Positions 9,408-19,104 are shown, counted from the stretch's first letter. The stretch: DNA of 64,000 nt from Acinetobacter johnsonii CIP 64.6 (GCF_000368045.1 NZ_KB849235.1:800981-864980), one strand, 5' to 3'. Made by a program: numbers and translations. Notes: generated from the sequence alone by a model not told the origin.

Positions 9408-9768
9408 ATTCACAGACCCACATATATATAACTATAAGCGTAATGACTTGCCATGCTGAAAGCAATCAAATTTAGTGAACCGTGATAACAGTTTTTTTAA
9501 TTTTCATTCAATACTTAACATAAATAACGTATAAGACCCTTACCCAATCTAGCATTCATAAAAATGACGCCACATGCTTTATTCTTTTTTCAAATCAATG
9601 ATTTTATAAATCAAATAGACATGCCTAATGAAAAAAAACTATTCAAATGATTTTTAATCAGTTACTTTTTAAAACATGCGTATTTTTATTCATCAATCTG
9701 ATCACGCTAAGTCAAGGATAAAAGAGCCAAGTGAATGGCTTTGAAGATAATAAAACGAGGAAAAGTAT
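9408..9768. other. AT-rich intergenic region between the LysE gene and the TRAP operon
   Basis: This 361-bp gap between divergent genes must hold both promoters. I see no RNA gene, IS or convincing repeat; only a weak GCCA/TGGC hairpin near 9725 and the AGGA ribosome site of the receptor gene. Confidence 0.5.
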
Positions 9769-10779
9769 ATGAAAAAATGGACTCAACTCACGCTACTTTC
9801 AATTGCACTTGCAGGTCTAGGAGCATGCTCAAGTGACAATAAAACCGCAACTTCAGCCGATGCTCAAACCGAAGCCAGTGCACAAGCATCCGACAAACTC
9901 CAAAGTAAATTTGTCAATATAGCGACAGGTGGTGCATCTGGGCCATATAACGTGATTGGCACCAGTTTGGCTGAAATTTATAATAAAACCTACGGTGTAA
10001 ATTCAAAAACCCAAACCACAGGCGCATCGGTAGAAAATCTTAACTTACTCAAACAGAAAAAAGTCGAAATGGCTTTTGTCATGAGTGACAGCTTAACCGA
10101 AGCACTGAATGGCACTGGCAGTTTTGCCAGTGGGAAAATTGATAATGTCCAACAAGTGGCGGCACTCTATCCCAACTATGTACAAATTGTGGCATCAAAA
10201 AAATCAGGCATTAAAAAGCTTGAAGACTTAAAAGGTAAGCGTATTGCTGTCGGTGCCCAAAACTCAGGGGTTGAAGTTAATGCGCGCACCCTCTTAAATG
10301 GTTTTGGTATTACTTACAATGACGTGAAGGTCGACTATCTAGGCTATGCTGAAGCCGCGGATGCTTTAAAGGGTGGAAAAATTGATGCTGCATTCTTAAC
10401 CAGTGGTATCCCCAACTCATCCTTGATGGAACTGCAACAAGGTTTCGATTTACAACTGGTCGGGATCGATCCTGAGAAAGTGAAACAAATCGCCAAAAAC
10501 CAAACCTATTTCCTATCTCTGAATATTCCGAAAGGCACTTATGGCAATGCAGAAGATATTCCAACTGCGGCCATTATGAATGCTTTAGTGGTCCGTTCCG
10601 ACCTTTCTGAAGATGATGTCTATAAACTGACCAAAACTTTCTTTGATAGTTTAGGACAATTGGCCAACTCACATCAGGCAGCGACAGAAATTAATCTGGA
10701 AACGGCTCAAAAAGGCGTGGTTGCTCCGCTACACCCTGGGGCTAAGCGTTATTACGACGAACTCGCAGCGAAAAAATGA
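9769..10779 (+). CDS. TAXI-family TRAP transporter solute-binding lipoprotein
   Basis: Extracytoplasmic receptor of a TRAP importer, delivering an unknown carboxylate-like or amino-acid-like substrate to the permease. The 336-residue protein starts with a lipoprotein signal ending in the lipobox LGAC (Cys20), then a polar linker. The TAXI domain follows: the hallmark VNIATGGASGPYNVIGTSLAEI, then ASVENLNLLKQKKVEMAFVMSD, and LEDLKGKRIAVGAQNSGVEVNA. A lipid anchor is less common than a free periplasmic TAXI protein but fits this signal. A GAGGA ribosome site precedes the ATG. The stop overlaps the next start by four bases (ATGA), so the three genes form one operon. Confidence 0.93.
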   Translation: MKKWTQLTLLSIALAGLGACSSDNKTATSADAQTEASAQASDKLQSKFVNIATGGASGPYNVIGTSLAEIYNKTYGVNSKTQTTGASVENLNLLKQKKVEMAFVMSDSLTEALNGTGSFASGKIDNVQQVAALYPNYVQIVASKKSGIKKLEDLKGKRIAVGAQNSGVEVNARTLLNGFGITYNDVKVDYLGYAEAADALKGGKIDAAFLTSGIPNSSLMELQQGFDLQLVGIDPEKVKQIAKNQTYFLSLNIPKGTYGNAEDIPTAAIMNALVVRSDLSEDDVYKLTKTFFDSLGQLANSHQAATEINLETAQKGVVAPLHPGAKRYYDELAAKK

Positions 10780-11249
10780 AGCTGAAAAAAAGTGCAGTGT
10801 TTACTGCACTTTTTCTACTCGGTTTATGCGGGCTGTTGTTCTTGCCTGTTCGCTATAGCGAAGTAACTGTTGCTCAAATGCAGTGCCGAATTTCAACAGC
10901 ACAATTTAGTTTGCAATGGAAACATTCAGTTGAAAAAACTCGTTGGGTTGAAAACTATCAACGAGAGCAACAACACTTTATATTGCGCTACACCGACCTG
11001 ATTTCTTTCGGTGCAGGCACACCGAATGACTATCCCATCATCTTTCAAAAAGACGGTATGGTCAGAATGAAAGTTAATCGGCGCATTGATCAAATCAACT
11101 GGATCATTTCCAAGAATATGCAAGGCAGTATCATCATTCACCAGCGCGTCTGGCCTATTTTTCAACAATATCCAGATTACACCTTGGTGCAAATTACAGC
11201 ACAACAACAGCCCTTGTGGAAAGCATGGCAGATCGGAGAATGCCGATGA
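10776..11249 (+). CDS. DUF1850 protein of the TAXI-TRAP operon
   Basis: A 157-residue protein with an N-terminal membrane segment (FTALFLLGLCGLLFLPV) and an extracytoplasmic domain. The pattern CRISTAQFSLQWKHSVEKTRWVENY is typical of DUF1850 proteins, which are nearly always encoded between a TAXI receptor and a fused TRAP permease, as here. Their role is not established; a link to receptor or permease function is inferred from this constant context. Both ends overlap the neighbouring genes by four bases (ATGA), suggesting translational coupling. Confidence 0.88.
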   Translation: MKLKKSAVFTALFLLGLCGLLFLPVRYSEVTVAQMQCRISTAQFSLQWKHSVEKTRWVENYQREQQHFILRYTDLISFGAGTPNDYPIIFQKDGMVRMKVNRRIDQINWIISKNMQGSIIIHQRVWPIFQQYPDYTLVQITAQQQPLWKAWQIGECR

Positions 11250-13258
11250 CTCAAAATGAAGAAAAAGTTGCCCCTGAACAATTAGATGAGCAACAACAAC
11301 AAGCCATTTTAGAAAAATTTGATCGTGAGTCAGTGACTCGTTCCCCAAGCAACAAATCTGTGGCATGGTTCATAGCGGCTATTGCTATTTTCTATTCCTT
11401 ATTTCATTTATTTATTACCTTTAATCCACTACCCGAACTGATTCAACGTTCCGCCCATGTCGCTATTGGCTTGGTTTTGATCTTTCTACTTTATCCTGCG
11501 CGTCAGTCCAGTTCACGACAAAGCATCCCTTGGCTGGATTGGTTACTTGCCTTAGCCTCTTTAGCAACCTTTTTGTACCTTTGGAAAGAATATCAAGCCA
11601 TTATGACTACGCGTGGGGGTATTCCAAACACTTTAGATATTGTTTTTGCCATTTTAGCCGTGGTGCTGGTGGTTGAAGGTGCTCGGCGGGTCATGGGATG
11701 GATGCTGCCTATTTTAGGTTTAGTCTTTCTGTCTTATCCGTTTTTTAGCCACTATGACTGGGTCCCTGATCGTTTATTGACACGTCCATATAGTATTAGT
11801 GATATTTTCGGGCAAATGTATTTAAAAACCGAAGGACTTTATTCTTCCGCAATCGGTGCTTCAGTCACTTTTATTTTCCTGTTTATTTTGTTTGGTGCTT
11901 TTCTGGCGAAATCAGGCATGGGAAAACTGTTTAATGATCTTGCGATGGCACTTGCGGGACATAAACAAGGTGGTCCTGCAAAAGTTGCCGTCATTTCCAG
12001 TGGATTTATGGGCAGCATTAATGGCACAGCAGTGGCCAATGTCGTAGGTACTGGTTCATTTACCATTCCCCTGATGAAAAAAATTGGCTACCACAAAAAT
12101 TTTGCAGGTGCTGTTGAAGCCAGTGCCTCTGTAGGTGGACAAATTTTACCCCCGGTGATGGGAGCCAGTGCCTTCATTATGGCTGAAACCACGGGTGTCA
12201 GTTATGGCACCATTGCCCTTGCAGCCACCCTTCCAGCTTTGCTCTACTATTTAGGTGTGATGGCGCAGGTTCATTTCCGTGCTGGTAAAGACAATTTAAA
12301 AGGCGTACCGAAAGCGGATTTACCACGGGTTAAAGATGTCCTAAAAGAGCGAGGGCACTTACTTATTCCAATCGTGGCCTTGGTGTTTTTCCTCTTTCAA
12401 TCCATTCCTGTCAGTTATGCCGCGGTCTACACCATTGTCTTAACTGTGATTGTGGCGAGTTTCCGCAAATCGACCCGTATGGGCTTCAAAGAAATATTAG
12501 AAGCGCTCGCCGATGGTGCAAAACAATCCCTTTCAGTCATGGCAGCCTGTGCTGTGGTGGGGATTATTATTGGTGTAGTGAGCCTGACCAGCTTTGGCTC
12601 TGTCATGACCTCCTCGATTATGAGCATCGGTGCAGGCAGCCTATTTCTAACGCTGTTCTTTACCATGATTGCATCGATGATTTTAGGCATGGGACTTCCT
12701 TCGATTCCAGCCTATATCATTACCGCGACCATGGCTGCACCCGCTTTGGCAAACTTTGATATTCCCACACTGGTGGCGCATATGTTTGTGTTCTACTTTG
12801 GTCTGTTTGCCAATATTACGCCACCTGTCGCCTTAGCCGCCTTTGCAGGTGCGGGAATCGCAGGGGGCGACCCAATGCGCACAGGTTTCCAAGCCTTGAA
12901 ACTCTCTTTGGCTGGTTTCATTGTCCCGTTCCTGTTCGTCTATAACCCTGCCATGCTGATGATTGATACGGCCAACGTCGCAGTCAATGCACGTGAGTTT
13001 GCCTTTCCTGCATGGACAACTATTGTGAGTATTGTCTTTACCTCAGTAGTCGGTATTTTGGCGCTGGGTGCAGCAGTTGAAGGTTACTTTAAAGTTGGTT
13101 TGAACTGGTTCTGGCGAATTTTCTTAGGTGCAGGTGCTTTATGTATGATTATCCCTGAAACTGTGACTGATATTATCGGGATTGTGATGGTGGTGATTGC
13201 GATCAGCATTAATCTTATGCAAGCCAAAAAACAAAATCAGTCCTATTCACTCTCCTAA
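11246..13258 (+). CDS. TRAP transporter fused permease (DctQM type)
   Basis: Membrane part of the TAXI-TRAP importer, about 670 residues, joining small (Q) and large (M) subunits in one chain. The N-terminal third carries the Q-like helices; the M part has family stretches such as GFMGSINGTAVANVVGTGSF, SASVGGQILPPVMGASAFIM, and near the end GLPSIPAYIITATMAAPAL and FGLFANITPPVALAAFAGAG. The start at 11246 (MTQNEEK) is chosen because GGAG sits just upstream and the ATG overlaps the DUF1850 stop; ten further codons upstream are open but unsupported. Transport is expected to be ion-coupled, as in other TRAP systems. Confidence 0.93.
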   Translation: MTQNEEKVAPEQLDEQQQQAILEKFDRESVTRSPSNKSVAWFIAAIAIFYSLFHLFITFNPLPELIQRSAHVAIGLVLIFLLYPARQSSSRQSIPWLDWLLALASLATFLYLWKEYQAIMTTRGGIPNTLDIVFAILAVVLVVEGARRVMGWMLPILGLVFLSYPFFSHYDWVPDRLLTRPYSISDIFGQMYLKTEGLYSSAIGASVTFIFLFILFGAFLAKSGMGKLFNDLAMALAGHKQGGPAKVAVISSGFMGSINGTAVANVVGTGSFTIPLMKKIGYHKNFAGAVEASASVGGQILPPVMGASAFIMAETTGVSYGTIALAATLPALLYYLGVMAQVHFRAGKDNLKGVPKADLPRVKDVLKERGHLLIPIVALVFFLFQSIPVSYAAVYTIVLTVIVASFRKSTRMGFKEILEALADGAKQSLSVMAACAVVGIIIGVVSLTSFGSVMTSSIMSIGAGSLFLTLFFTMIASMILGMGLPSIPAYIITATMAAPALANFDIPTLVAHMFVFYFGLFANITPPVALAAFAGAGIAGGDPMRTGFQALKLSLAGFIVPFLFVYNPAMLMIDTANVAVNAREFAFPAWTTIVSIVFTSVVGILALGAAVEGYFKVGLNWFWRIFLGAGALCMIIPETVTDIIGIVMVVIAISINLMQAKKQNQSYSLS

Positions 13259-13268
13259 AAAAGAAACA

Positions 13269-13303
13269 AAAAAAGCCCAACTTAATGTGTTGGGCTTTTT
13301 TAT
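13269..13303. terminator. Bidirectional terminator between the TRAP operon and apbC
   Basis: An 11-bp stem (AAAAGCCCAAC with GTTGGGCTTTT), 7-base loop and T tracts on both strands, lying between convergent genes. Confidence 0.92.
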
Positions 13304-13310
13304 GGCTCAT

Positions 13311-14588
13311 TTAGAAAATACGAGTCTGATCTTTTTCAGCCTGAGGCAGTGCGGCTGCAATTTTTTCAGCAATCTGCATATAGCTGTCTGCTGCACTGTC
13401 TTCCACTAAAACAGAAGGCTTGCCCGCATCCGCATTTTCACGGATTTGTACATTTAAAGGTAAACGTCCCAACAGCGGAATAGCATATTGCTCAGACAGT
13501 TTATCACCGCCGCCCGTACCAAAAATTTGCTCTTCAAATCCACAATTTGAGCAAATATGGGTCGACATATTTTCCACAACACCCATAACTGGAATATGTA
13601 CGCGGTTAAATAACTCAATGCCTTTAGTCGCATCCATAAGTGCCACATTTTGCGGTGTGGTGACAATCACCGCACCTGTCACAGGAATACGCTGCGCAAG
13701 CGTCAACTGAATATCACCTGTGCCCGGTGGCATATCAATCATCAATACATCTAAGTCAGGCCATAAGGTTTGATTGAACAGTTGCATCAACGCACCTGTC
13801 GCTTTCGGCCCACGCCAAGCCACAGGAGTATTGTGATCACCTGTTAAATGCCCAATCGATAACACTGCCAAACCATAGGCATCTAAGGGTACAAAATTTT
13901 CCGCTTCAATCATCGGCGTTTTGCCCGCATTGCCCAACATGGTCGGAATACTTGGACCGTAAATGTCCGCATCTAAGACACCAACTTTTAAGCCTAGCTT
14001 TTGCAAAGCAAGTGCAAGGTTTACCGTGGTAGTGGATTTGCCCACGCCCCCCTTACCCGAGGACACCAAAATCACATTTTGAATACGCGGATGCTTCGGC
14101 ACATCACGTTGTTGTGGCGCTGCTTTTTGAATGGGTGGATTGTTTGTATCAGTTTCAACGGGTTGTGCAACTGCTTTGGGTGCTGAGCCTGAAGCATCAA
14201 CCACTGGGGGTAAATTGCTTTTCGGTGCAGCCTCTTTTGCTTGGCTTGAACAGCTCTCACCTTCAGCATGCTGATGTCCACAGCCACCTGACTTTTCTTT
14301 ATGTCCCGTTTTTTGTTGAATCACATGCATGTTTAATTCTTTGATACCGCATGCTTCAAATGCAACCGCCAAATCATCATGAATCTTTTGTAAATCATCG
14401 GCTTCGGCAGGAAAAGTATTGATGGTAATTTGCAGAATATTGCCCTGCACATTCACTTGAGTAATGCGGTCTTTCAACGCATAGTTTGAATTGGGCAAAA
14501 TATAGTTTTGCAGTACTGTTTGGATTTCTTCTTCCTTTACCTCCTGCGCAGGAGAAAAAACTGATTTAAGAGAAGAAAGCCACGACAT
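13311..14588 (-). CDS. apbC: Iron-sulfur cluster carrier protein, Mrp/ApbC P-loop ATPase
   Basis: A cytoplasmic ATPase that carries Fe-S clusters to target proteins. The 425-residue chain has an N-terminal MIP18/DUF59 domain (to about residue 90), a linker rich in His and Cys (CGHQHAEGESC, about 103-113), then the Mrp ATPase with deviant Walker A GKGGVGKST (178-186), VLDADIYGPS, and the paired cysteines CSNC (346-349) that bind the bridging cluster. The start at 14588 (MSWLSSLKSV) has GGAG upstream; the frame also opens 17 codons earlier without support. As is common in Acinetobacter it lies near metG, here with three unrelated genes in between. Confidence 0.95.
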   Translation of the reverse strand: MSWLSSLKSVFSPAQEVKEEEIQTVLQNYILPNSNYALKDRITQVNVQGNILQITINTFPAEADDLQKIHDDLAVAFEACGIKELNMHVIQQKTGHKEKSGGCGHQHAEGESCSSQAKEAAPKSNLPPVVDASGSAPKAVAQPVETDTNNPPIQKAAPQQRDVPKHPRIQNVILVSSGKGGVGKSTTTVNLALALQKLGLKVGVLDADIYGPSIPTMLGNAGKTPMIEAENFVPLDAYGLAVLSIGHLTGDHNTPVAWRGPKATGALMQLFNQTLWPDLDVLMIDMPPGTGDIQLTLAQRIPVTGAVIVTTPQNVALMDATKGIELFNRVHIPVMGVVENMSTHICSNCGFEEQIFGTGGGDKLSEQYAIPLLGRLPLNVQIRENADAGKPSVLVEDSAADSYMQIAEKIAAALPQAEKDQTRIF

Positions 14589-14904
14589 ATATGTACTCCA
14601 AATTCGAGTATTCAGCTGAATGCTATAGTTTAACCACAAAACGAACTTAGGTTAAGTTCAGTATTTATGGATTATGCCATGAAATTTAGTATTCCTAGCT
14701 TTTTAGTTGGTTTTATACGCTGAATATCACAGAACAAAGCTTAGTCGTTTAAGCTAACTGAAAAAATAAAATCAGTGAATTACATCAAATTTGAACGTAA
14801 AGAATTGTAAGTACAATCTAATCTCCCCATTTAAGGTGATGTTATTGCATAGCAAAATATCTATATTCTATTGTTCTATCTTGACGCGATTTGGGGAGAA
14901 AAAA

Positions 14905-15234
14905 ATGAAACTTTGGGCCGTGGTTGTTTTGGCTTGCACCATATCTAGCTTTAGTTTTGCAGATACATCAACCAATTCATTTAAAACCCCTGCGGGTCAA
15001 ACGGTGACTATCGGTGATCAAGTTCAAGACATGCAGAAAAAAATCGATTTATCGCCAATTTCTATGTCCTCTACCCCAATCAGCAGTGCGCCGAATAGCC
15101 CACTTGAGACTGTATATGTATATGAAATTGCAAACTATCGTTACACCATTCGCACCGTGAACAATCAAATTCAGAGCATCATGTGGTTTAATTTAGACGC
15201 AGACCCTGCACTCAGTACACAGTCTACGCCATAG
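14905..15234 (+). CDS. Small exported protein of unknown function
   Basis: A 110-residue protein. A signal peptide (MKLWAVVVLACTISSFSFA) is followed by a short periplasmic domain: TPAGQTVTIGDQVQDMQKKI, a S/P-rich stretch, then VYEIANYRYTIRTVNNQIQSIMWF. The GxxxxxV followed by Y-x-Y and a short hydrophobic strand is reminiscent of small periplasmic SmpA/DUF2845-like domains, but I would not assign it. The start at 14905 is supported by GGGGAG immediately upstream; the frame continues 38 codons upstream without a ribosome site. It is flanked by convergent and divergent genes and seems to stand alone. Confidence 0.7.
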   Translation: MKLWAVVVLACTISSFSFADTSTNSFKTPAGQTVTIGDQVQDMQKKIDLSPISMSSTPISSAPNSPLETVYVYEIANYRYTIRTVNNQIQSIMWFNLDADPALSTQSTP

Positions 15235-15278
15235 TATTCGCAAATTCGGAAAAATCGACATTCGCCGTTTCAGACGGA

Positions 15279-15743
15279 TTAAGCTTGGTCGTCTTTTTTA
15301 AACTTTTGCAGTGTTTCTGTGGCTTTCTTTTTCAACTCATCAAACTTTTCAGTGGCTTGCACCTTAAATTCTTCCAGTTTAATTTCGGCCTCATGCTTTA
15401 ACTCAGTGGCTTTAAGTTTCGCCTCATCCAGTTTATGCCCTGCTTCAACTTTAAAATGATCCAATTTTTCCTGCGCGACTTGTTTCGCGTGCTCAGCTTT
15501 GGCTTGTGCAGACTCCAACTTTTGCTCAAAAGCTGCATCGCCTTCGGCTTTACTTTTTGCTGCGTTCTGCTTTAAGTCAGTCAGCTGCTTTTCAGCATCA
15601 AGCTTGGCTTCAGTAGCCTGATGTTTGACATCTTCCAGCACTTTCTTGCCTTCGAGTTTTGCCTCTTGAGCTTTCAAATTCAAGTCTTCACCCAACTCAG
15701 TCGCTTTGGTTTTTAAATCATCGAGTTTATTGTCATTTGTCAT
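15279..15743 (-). CDS. LEA-like hydrophilic repeat protein
   Basis: A 154-residue protein almost wholly built of K, E, A, D, L and Q, with no signal peptide or membrane segment and no cysteine. The second half shows an 11-residue period: KLDEAKLKATE, KLEEFKVQATE and KFDELKKKATE. This is the pattern of group 3 LEA proteins and apolipoprotein-like amphipathic helices. LEA-like proteins protect cells during drying, and hydrophilins (DtpA, DtpB) have been tied to desiccation survival in A. baumannii; whether this is their ortholog cannot be told here. It could equally be a plain coiled-coil protein. It is a single gene. Confidence 0.75.
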   Translation of the reverse strand: MTNDNKLDDLKTKATELGEDLNLKAQEAKLEGKKVLEDVKHQATEAKLDAEKQLTDLKQNAAKSKAEGDAAFEQKLESAQAKAEHAKQVAQEKLDHFKVEAGHKLDEAKLKATELKHEAEIKLEEFKVQATEKFDELKKKATETLQKFKKDDQA

Positions 15744-15841
15744 GTCACAGCCCTCTTTCGTATTTAAAATTTTGCTTAACTCAGAGTTATACCTTGCTTT
15801 TTAAGTGCTGACGTCATTTGCATCATTTGGAAACAATAGCT

Positions 15842-15876
15842 GTACAGGATGCATCAATTTAAACACCATCCTGTAC
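15842..15876. repeat. Perfect 10-bp inverted repeat after the tail-anchored protein gene
   Basis: GTACAGGATG (15842-15851) and CATCCTGTAC (15867-15876) form a hairpin with a 15-base loop. There is no T tract, so it is more likely a mRNA 3'-end structure or protein site than a simple terminator. It lies between the 3' end of the gene at 15893 and the start of the LEA-like gene. Confidence 0.55.
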
Positions 15877-15892
15877 CACTCAACGGAAGAGA

Positions 15893-16702
15893 CTAACGCT
15901 TTAAAGTACTGATAAAGCTGATAACTGCAAACAGCCAAATAAACAAAATGAAACTGCGTGCTTGAGTGAAATGGGTCACGTCTGCGCCATGTACCATATT
16001 ATGACGGCTGGCCGTGACACTAGAACTCGCATCCATTTTCAATGCTTCAAGGCTTAGGAAATACGGGTTGATTTCACTGGCAATTTTAACTTTATGCCAT
16101 AGGCTTTTGACCTCATGGCCTTTCAAACCTGGTACGATTTTATAGACATCGACAAACTTGGTTTGATTTTGCTGTAAATACCCATGCTCAATCAACGCAT
16201 CGGTCAAAATCCCTTCAATTTGACCATAAAGAACCGTAATACAACCTGCATAACACTGCTGTTGATATAGTTTTAAAGTTTCTTCAATCACGCTGCGGCG
16301 CTGAGCTTGGAATGCCCCCAAATCCATCGCGTCGTAAGCGTCAAACAAAGTCGTTTGGAAATAGTCCGTTTGAATTAAATCGGGCAATTGAAACTTAGTC
16401 ATATCCGCTTCTTTTTCATGGGCTATTTGCCAGAAATACAACAGATTGAGCACGTCATTGGCGATTGGATCATCACTTTCATACTCAAGTTGATCCGCCA
16501 TTACCGCAAAGTACGGATCTTCAGACTCGAGCTGACGGAGCGACTCGACCAATTGTGCATGTGGTCGACTACCCATTGAAGCAAGATATTGTTCAGCTTG
16601 TTGTAAAAGTCGATTGCCCAGTAGTTTAGTCGCTTGTGGATTTTGCGGAATTCGGGTCACGGGTTGGTCGAAATCAAAATCATCATCGATCATAGACGGC
16701 AT
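15893..16702 (-). CDS. Unknown protein with C-terminal membrane anchor
   Basis: A 269-residue protein I do not recognise. Most of it is soluble, acidic and helical, starting MPSMIDDDFDFDQPVTRIPQ. The only clear membrane segment is at the extreme C-terminus (SFILFIWLFAVISFIS followed by TLKR), so it looks tail-anchored with the bulk in the cytoplasm. The centre contains EETLKLYQQQCYAGCITVLYGQIEGILTDAL, and near the end SVTASRHNMVHGADV, a stretch like those in helical nucleic-acid-associated or HEPN-like proteins, but too weak to name. There is no good ribosome site; the start could be Met1 or Met4. It is a stand-alone gene. Confidence 0.65.
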   Translation of the reverse strand: MPSMIDDDFDFDQPVTRIPQNPQATKLLGNRLLQQAEQYLASMGSRPHAQLVESLRQLESEDPYFAVMADQLEYESDDPIANDVLNLLYFWQIAHEKEADMTKFQLPDLIQTDYFQTTLFDAYDAMDLGAFQAQRRSVIEETLKLYQQQCYAGCITVLYGQIEGILTDALIEHGYLQQNQTKFVDVYKIVPGLKGHEVKSLWHKVKIASEINPYFLSLEALKMDASSSVTASRHNMVHGADVTHFTQARSFILFIWLFAVISFISTLKR

Positions 16703-17043
16703 ACTCTTAAAAACGGGCTGAATCTAAGTATTATCGCTGTTAATAGCGCATGAATATAGAGAAAATACGCATTAGTTTTAAGTTCCATCATTTGAATTTT
16801 GAACAATCCCTTCAATCTTTCATTAAAAGATGAACAAGCTGCTTTATGCCGTTTTAGACCATGCATTTCCCATGATTTTTTCAGTATCTGGCTCAAATTA
16901 GCGATTGATGCTCAATCTAGCGATCAATTCATATGGGCTTTAGTCTCATTTGAAAACTTTTCACCGATTCACTTGTGCAAGTCGCGGCTATCTAAGGTAA
17001 AATCGTTGACCTTATATAAAATACGAATGAGAGAGTCATATCC
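16703..17043. other. Intergenic region upstream of metG
   Basis: The 341-bp gap lies between divergent genes. It holds the metG ribosome site (GAGAGAG) and presumably both promoters. Short open frames here overlap each other and lack ribosome sites. I see no RNA gene or repeat. Confidence 0.5.
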
Positions 17044-19104
17044 GTGCGTAATATTTTAGTCACTAACGCCCTACCATACGCCAATGGCCCCATCCATATG
17101 GGACACTTACTCGGTTATATCCAAGCAGATATTTGGGTTCGTGCCATGCGTGCAATGGGACACGATGTGACTTATGTATGTGCGGATGATGCTCACGGTA
17201 CAGCTATCATGCTACGTGCCGAAGCCAATGGTATTTCACCTGAAGACCAAATCGCCAATGTGCAAAAAGAACACATCCGTGATTTTGACGGTTTTGGCGT
17301 GCATTTCGATCATTATGATTCAACCCATAGTGATGAAAACCGCTCTCGTGCTTCTGAAATTTATGTGAAAAACCGTGAAGCAGGCAATATTGCCATCCGT
17401 CCTGTCAACCAGCTTTTTGACCCTGAAAAAGGCATGTTCTTATCGGATCGTTTCATTAAAGGCACGTGCCCGAAATGTAAATCGGAAGATCAATATGGCG
17501 ACGCGTGTGAAGTCTGCGGTACAACATACAATGCGACTGAGCTTTTAAACCCAAAATCAACTTTAAGTGGTGCGACGCCTGTAGAAAAATCTTCAGATCA
17601 TTACTTCTTTAAACTGCCGAATTTCTCAGAATATTTGCAAAAATGGACACGTGACCAAGGTCGCTTACCTGTTTCGATTGCCAACAAACTGGATGAATGG
17701 TTTGAAGCGGGTTTATCGGACTGGGATATTTCACGTGATGCGCCGTATTTCGGTTTTGAAATTCCAGATGCACCAAATAAATATTTCTACGTTTGGGTAG
17801 ACGCACCGATTGGTTATATGTCGAGTTTTGAAAACTATATCAAAGCTAAACGTCCTGATTTAAGCTTTGACGACTTTTGGAAGAAAGACTCTGACAAAGA
17901 AGTCTATCACTTCATTGGTAAAGACATCGTTTACTTCCATGCGCTGTTCTGGCCTGCAATGCTTGAAGGTGCAAACTACCGTACGCCATCAGGTTTATTC
18001 GTCAATGGTTTCTTGACGGTGAACGGTCAGAAGATGTCGAAGTCTCGCGGGACATTCATCAAGGCTGAAACGTATTTAGAACACTTAAACCCTGAATATT
18101 TACGTTACTACTTCGCGTCTAAACTGTCTGATAAAGTTGAAGACTCTGATCTGAACTTGGATGATTTCGTTCAGAAAGTAAACTCAGATTTGGTTGGTAA
18201 AGTGGTCAACATTGCCAGTCGCTGTGCAAAATTTATCAATACTAAATTTGATAATAAGTTAAGTGCAACTTGTGCAGAGCCTGAATTGCTACAAAGCTTT
18301 ATTGATGCAGGCGATTCAATTGCGAAAGCCTATGAAGCACGTGAGTTCTCTGCTGCGATTCGTGAAATTATGGCGCTTGCAGATAAAGCCAACCAATATA
18401 TTGATGAGAAAAAACCTTGGGCTTTAGCAAAAGTTGAGGGCGAAGAACAGCAAGTACATGATGTATGTTCGGTGGGAATTAACCTGTTCCATCAATTGGC
18501 TGTGTACCTTGCGCCTGTACTTCCAACCTTAGCGGCTCGAGTGCAAGAGTTCTTAAAACTAGACCGCTTTGACTTTGCTTCTGCTCAAACAGCATTGGTT
18601 GATCATGAAATTGCATTGTTCCAACCTTTAATACAACGTGTAGACCCGAAAGCCGTTGCGGCAATGGTCGATGCTTCTAAAGACTCTTTAGCGGCTGCGG
18701 CTGAACCTGTAAAAGTTGAGAAAAAGAAAGAGAAAAAAACTGCACCTGCGAAAGTTGAACCTAAAGTTGGTGAAGCAGAAGTGATTGGTATTGAAGACTT
18801 TATGAAAGTTGACCTCCGTGTCGCTGAAGTTTTAGAAGCTGCAACGGTAGAGGGTTCGGACAAATTACTTCAATTGACTTTAAACGTGGGTGAAGCTGAA
18901 CCGCGTAATGTATTCAGTGGTATTCGTGAGTTTTACCAACCAGAAGATCTTAAAGGTAAATTGGTGGTGATGGTGGCTAATCTTGCACCACGTAAAATGC
19001 GTTTTGGTATTTCAAACGGTATGGTACTCGCTGCGGGTAATGGCGAAGGTGTCTGGGTGATTTCACCTGAATCTGGTGCTAAAGCTGGTGATAAAGTATC
19101 TTAA
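17044..19104 (+). CDS. metG: Methionyl-tRNA synthetase
   Basis: Charges tRNA-Met with methionine. The 686-residue protein has the class I HIGH-type motif as HMGH (18-21), the zinc knuckle CPKC...CEVC (about 142-158), KMSKS near residue 330, the anticodon-binding helical domain, a charged Lys/Ala/Glu linker (KVEKKKEKKTAPAK), and a C-terminal tRNA-binding (Trbp111-like) domain, as in dimeric MetRS. The start codon is GTG, eight bases after GAGAGAG; no upstream ATG fits. A terminator follows. Confidence 0.97.
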   Translation: MRNILVTNALPYANGPIHMGHLLGYIQADIWVRAMRAMGHDVTYVCADDAHGTAIMLRAEANGISPEDQIANVQKEHIRDFDGFGVHFDHYDSTHSDENRSRASEIYVKNREAGNIAIRPVNQLFDPEKGMFLSDRFIKGTCPKCKSEDQYGDACEVCGTTYNATELLNPKSTLSGATPVEKSSDHYFFKLPNFSEYLQKWTRDQGRLPVSIANKLDEWFEAGLSDWDISRDAPYFGFEIPDAPNKYFYVWVDAPIGYMSSFENYIKAKRPDLSFDDFWKKDSDKEVYHFIGKDIVYFHALFWPAMLEGANYRTPSGLFVNGFLTVNGQKMSKSRGTFIKAETYLEHLNPEYLRYYFASKLSDKVEDSDLNLDDFVQKVNSDLVGKVVNIASRCAKFINTKFDNKLSATCAEPELLQSFIDAGDSIAKAYEAREFSAAIREIMALADKANQYIDEKKPWALAKVEGEEQQVHDVCSVGINLFHQLAVYLAPVLPTLAARVQEFLKLDRFDFASAQTALVDHEIALFQPLIQRVDPKAVAAMVDASKDSLAAAAEPVKVEKKKEKKTAPAKVEPKVGEAEVIGIEDFMKVDLRVAEVLEAATVEGSDKLLQLTLNVGEAEPRNVFSGIREFYQPEDLKGKLVVMVANLAPRKMRFGISNGMVLAAGNGEGVWVISPESGAKAGDKVS

